7,687 nucleotides of DNA, taken from the NCBI GenBank assembly GCA_937960725.1, contig CALGOY010000237.1, positions 1 through 7,687 of the forward strand, in the 5' to 3' direction. The notes below the pieces were generated by a model. It was not told the DNA's origin and ran no database searches. It saw only the letters and a list, made by a program, of their open reading frames with translations. Of this stretch, positions 5,410 through 7,687 are shown piece by piece (position 1 is the stretch's first letter; every line of letters starts with the position of its first letter). This DNA comes from an uncultured Bacillota bacterium. Its GTDB lineage: Bacteria > Bacillota > Clostridia > Caldicoprobacterales > UBA3941. A program made the translations under genes and the position numbers.

Positions 5410-6717
5410 TCAGCTATGGCTTATCCGATAAAACACCTGATTACCTAATACATCGACAATATGAACCGCAGGCTGTCTATTGGAGATTTCCTGCAAAACT
5501 AGATTGCCCGATAGCGAAGGATTAGAGTAATTTCTTATCTCCCATGCGGCGGCATGAAATAAATTATTTTCTATATAGCCTACTGCCCAATAATCTATCC
5601 AATCGAGCTTTGTAAATTGGTACGGATCCTCCCCTTGGGGAATATAATCTATTAGGGAAACATTCAGCCCCCCCGTTGGATTTTCCGTTACGAGAACCTC
5701 AATTTTCTGAGGTTCTTTTTTTTGCTTTTTTTCATCTCCATAGCGCACTGTTAAATCACCCTTTATTTGAGACAATAGTCTCTTTCGGCAGATATGGAGG
5801 GAAAAAATGCTGTTATCTATTCCTATAAAATCTCTGCCTAGCCTATGGGCTACAGCCAGAGTTGTGCCAGAACCTGCAAAAAAATCCCCTACCAGATCCC
5901 CTGGTTTTGAAGAGGCCTTTATAATCCTCTCTAGCAGGGCCTCCGGCTTTTGAGTATCATATCCAGTCCTTTGGGGATCCCGCTGCTGCAGATGGGATAT
6001 ATCATCCCATACATCGCTGGGATATATCTTGCTATCTTCATAATATCTGTATATCTTTCCTCCAGACTTTATGGACCAAAAAATTCGCCCTTCCTCGTCC
6101 ACTTCCTGCTTCATATGGTTTCTTTTCGCCCTTCCCCTGGCTACTCCAATGGCATCTGGATTAAAATAATAATCGGAAGATTTGCTATAAAATAAAATGT
6201 TGTCATGCTTCCTGCTATAATATTTTCTTGCCCTTCCCCCCGTCTTATAATGCCATATAATTTCATTGAGGAAGTTTTCCTCTCCAAAAATATTATCAAG
6301 CATTATTCTAAGATATGCGCTGGTGCGATAATCTATATGTAGGTAGAGGCTTCCCTCTGGCGAAAGTAAGTTATAGACCCCTCTAAGCACCTTTTCCATT
6401 AAACTCAAAAATTCTTTTCTACCTCGTTTCCACTTATCGCCGTACGCAGTATGCTCAATAATATATCCTTTATCTCCATCTTTCCAACCTTTTTCTCCCA
6501 CTCTCTGTTTAAAAGCAAAAGTTTGGCCTGTCATAAATGGAGGATCTAGATATATTAGCTGAAACTGCCCTTTATACTTTTCTTCGATAGCGGAAATTCC
6601 ATCCAGCACATCGCCCCAATAGAACTGTCCTGTACAAATACTGCTATCACAATCTGAAGCAGCACTAGGGGCTTTATACTGCTCTCCCACGGGATAAACT
6701 ACCTTTAAATCTACCAA
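5410..6717 (-). CDS. Orphan beta-type site-specific DNA methyltransferase (N6-adenine or N4-cytosine)
   Basis: This 435-residue protein should transfer a methyl group from S-adenosylmethionine to an exocyclic amino group in DNA. Motif order is IV, target region, X, I (beta class). LDPPF at 57-61 is the catalytic loop, with Phe instead of the commoner Tyr/Trp. The variable segment 145-250 is the likely target-recognition region. TQKPEALLERIIKASSKPGDLV (255-276) is motif X, and DFFAGSGTT (278-286) is the SAM-binding motif I. Residues about 330-435 form an extra domain I cannot assign. A stop codon lies 9 bases upstream of the TTG start at 6717, which has only a modest AAAGGA site; GTG at 6690 is an alternative. 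No endonuclease gene is adjacent, and a strong terminator separates it from rnfB. The recognition sequence cannot be read from the protein. Confidence 0.9.
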   Translation of the reverse strand: MVDLKVVYPVGEQYKAPSAASDCDSSICTGQFYWGDVLDGISAIEEKYKGQFQLIYLDPPFMTGQTFAFKQRVGEKGWKDGDKGYIIEHTAYGDKWKRGRKEFLSLMEKVLRGVYNLLSPEGSLYLHIDYRTSAYLRIMLDNIFGEENFLNEIIWHYKTGGRARKYYSRKHDNILFYSKSSDYYFNPDAIGVARGRAKRNHMKQEVDEEGRIFWSIKSGGKIYRYYEDSKIYPSDVWDDISHLQQRDPQRTGYDTQKPEALLERIIKASSKPGDLVGDFFAGSGTTLAVAHRLGRDFIGIDNSIFSLHICRKRLLSQIKGDLTVRYGDEKKQKKEPQKIEVLVTENPTGGLNVSLIDYIPQGEDPYQFTKLDWIDYWAVGYIENNLFHAAAWEIRNYSNPSLSGNLVLQEISNRQPAVHIVDVLGNQVFYRISHS

Positions 6718-6748
6718 TATTGCTCATTCCTTTCCCACCGTTGGCTCT

Positions 6749-6777
6749 AAAACACATCAAAGTAGAACTTAAATAAT
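6749..6777 (-). promoter_or_regulatory. Region likely to hold the methyltransferase promoter
   Basis: The methyltransferase gene must have its own promoter because a terminator stands at 6784-6824. The only spaced match seen on the minus strand is TTTACC, then 17 bases, then TCTACT (4 of 6 matches to each box), and its -35 box falls in the terminator stem. This is weak evidence. Confidence 0.2.
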
Positions 6778-6783
6778 AAAATG

Positions 6784-6824
6784 GGTAAAAAATATGGAAG
6801 GGTTTGCCTTCCATATTTTTTACC
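6784..6824 (-). terminator. Strong intrinsic terminator downstream of rnfB
   Basis: GGTAAAAAATATGGAAGG (6784-6801) pairs perfectly with 6807-6824 across a 5-base loop, an 18-bp stem. The 3' arm on the minus strand carries six T's and is followed by CATTTTATTATTT. It starts 12 bases past the rnfB stop. The A and T runs in the arms also permit some function on the opposite strand. It should end the rnf operon transcript. Confidence 0.92.
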
Positions 6825-6835
6825 ATCCCTCATTA

Positions 6836-7687
6836 TTATTTCATAGTAATTGCTTCTACCCTACATTTCTCAACACACTGTGCGCAGCCTGTACACTTAT
6901 CTTCAAGTACTTTGTGCTTTTGCTTTACTTCGCCCTCTATAGCCTCAAACTGGCAAGCCCTCTTACATAATGTACAACCTATGCATTTTTCACCGTCAAT
7001 GTAGGCTATCTTCCTAGCATCAAAGTTAGCGTATATGGCATTAGTAGGGCATTTTTCAGCACACAGCATACAGTTTACACACCTGTCATAGTCGATCTTA
7101 GCAAGATTATTTTCCACATGGATAGCATCAAATTTACATACCCTCTCACATATTTTACAGCCGATACAGCCAACCTTGCAAACTGACTTGACATCTTTTC
7201 CTCTATCTTCAGACTTACATAAAACCCGAACCTGGCTGGATTCAGCTATCATTTCAATTAAAGATTTAGGGCAGGCCTCAACGCATTTACCGCATCCTGT
7301 GCATTTTTCTTCATCCACTTCAGCTATGCCCTTTTCATTGATATGAATGGCATCAAAGGGACAGGCTCGCACACAGCTACCTAACCCCATGCAGCCGAAC
7401 TCACAGCCTTTAGGGCCTCCTAGGACTAAGTCAGCTGCAACGCAGTCCTGAATACCCTCATAATGATATTTATCTATAGCGTTGTCGCAATCCCCCTGAC
7501 ATAGCACTCTAGCAATTTTACGCTCCTGACTATCTATCTCAACTCCCAATATTTTACCGATGTTTTCAACTACAGCCGCTCCTCCGGGAGTACAGCCGTT
7601 GGCCGGGGCCTCGCCTTTTGCTACCGCTTCGGCAAATCCATCACAGCCGGGATAGCCACAAGCGCCGCAGTTTGCTCCTGGAAGTAT
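6836..7687 (-). CDS. rnfB: RnfB, iron-sulfur subunit of the Rnf ferredoxin:NAD+ oxidoreductase (N-terminus off right edge)
   Basis: The Rnf complex couples electron flow from reduced ferredoxin to NAD+ with Na+ or H+ export; RnfB is the subunit that takes up or relays those electrons. The frame stays open to the window edge, giving 283 visible residues; the membrane-anchoring N-terminus is missing. The first visible part has the RnfB Fe-S motif (LPGANCGACGYPGC, then C32; cysteines 7, 10, 15, 32). Six 4Fe-4S ferredoxin motifs follow, with visible cysteine groups at 95-109, 129-139, 174-184, 203-213, 235-245 and 265-275, arranged as three pairs. The proline after the last cysteine is replaced by Lys, Gln and Arg in three of them. 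There are 33 cysteines in all. A TTG at 7549 is internal, not the start. It is the last gene of its operon, closed by the 6784-6824 terminator. Confidence 0.95.
   Translation of the reverse strand: MLPGANCGACGYPGCDGFAEAVAKGEAPANGCTPGGAAVVENIGKILGVEIDSQERKIARVLCQGDCDNAIDKYHYEGIQDCVAADLVLGGPKGCEFGCMGLGSCVRACPFDAIHINEKGIAEVDEEKCTGCGKCVEACPKSLIEMIAESSQVRVLCKSEDRGKDVKSVCKVGCIGCKICERVCKFDAIHVENNLAKIDYDRCVNCMLCAEKCPTNAIYANFDARKIAYIDGEKCIGCTLCKRACQFEAIEGEVKQKHKVLEDKCTGCAQCVEKCRVEAITMK

Noticed and set aside
5950..6195. Plus-strand 81-residue open frame opposite the methyltransferase
   Set aside because: It is antisense to the target-recognition region of a clear gene, and its hydrophobic look is a by-product of the complementary codons.
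6836..7549. A stand-alone ferredoxin gene starting at 7549
   Set aside because: The frame continues without a stop to 7687 and encodes the RnfB LPGANCGACGYPGC domain, so 7549 is an internal Leu codon.
1..7687. CRISPR arrays, insertion sequences, tRNA or rRNA genes, phage or defence islands
   Set aside because: I saw no regularly spaced repeats, transposase motifs, terminal repeats or structural RNA genes. The lone methyltransferase alone does not make a defence system.

Overview
The window reads as a stretch of chromosome from a low-GC, Gram-positive, endospore-forming anaerobe, most likely a member of the Clostridia. Three things point there: two sporulation-type lipoproteins (a YhcN/YlaJ-domain protein and a GerMN-domain protein), an RnfB subunit of the ion-pumping ferredoxin:NAD+ oxidoreductase, and strong AAGGAGG-type ribosome binding sites that are sometimes paired with TTG starts. 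I cannot name the genus.

Layout from left to right. Positions 1-3074 hold a minus-strand cluster transcribed right to left: an inactive M16 peptidase homolog (YmfF type), an active-site-bearing M16 peptidase (YmfH type) that overlaps it by 17 bases, then lgt, which runs off the left edge. Positions 3205-3237 form an intrinsic terminator for the next minus-strand gene, a YhcN/YlaJ family lipoprotein (3254-3871). An AT-rich 311-base divergent spacer follows. Two plus-strand lipoprotein genes come next: a single-domain GerMN protein (4183-4845) and a small lipoprotein of unknown function (4897-5397). Converging on them is a lone minus-strand beta-type DNA methyltransferase (5410-6717). A perfect 18-bp terminator stem (6784-6824) then separates it from rnfB (6836 to beyond the right edge).

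How the genes relate. Lgt attaches the diacylglyceryl group to lipobox cysteines, and three of the seven other genes here encode lipobox proteins, so they are presumably its substrates. The YmfF/YmfH pair looks like one heterodimeric M16 protease whose catalytic elements are split between the two chains. In Bacillus subtilis the homologs are linked to elongation factor P modification. The methyltransferase has no restriction partner in view and sits between housekeeping and sporulation genes as its own transcription unit. RnfB belongs to an energy-conservation operon lying mainly to the right.

Most of the window is recognisable chromosomal content. I do not see a clear undescribed multi-gene system. 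The least explained items are the orphan methyltransferase with its unassigned C-terminal domain, the unknown lipoprotein, the structured leader of the GerMN gene, and a perfect 10-bp hairpin inside the 3' end of a coding sequence at the convergent junction.
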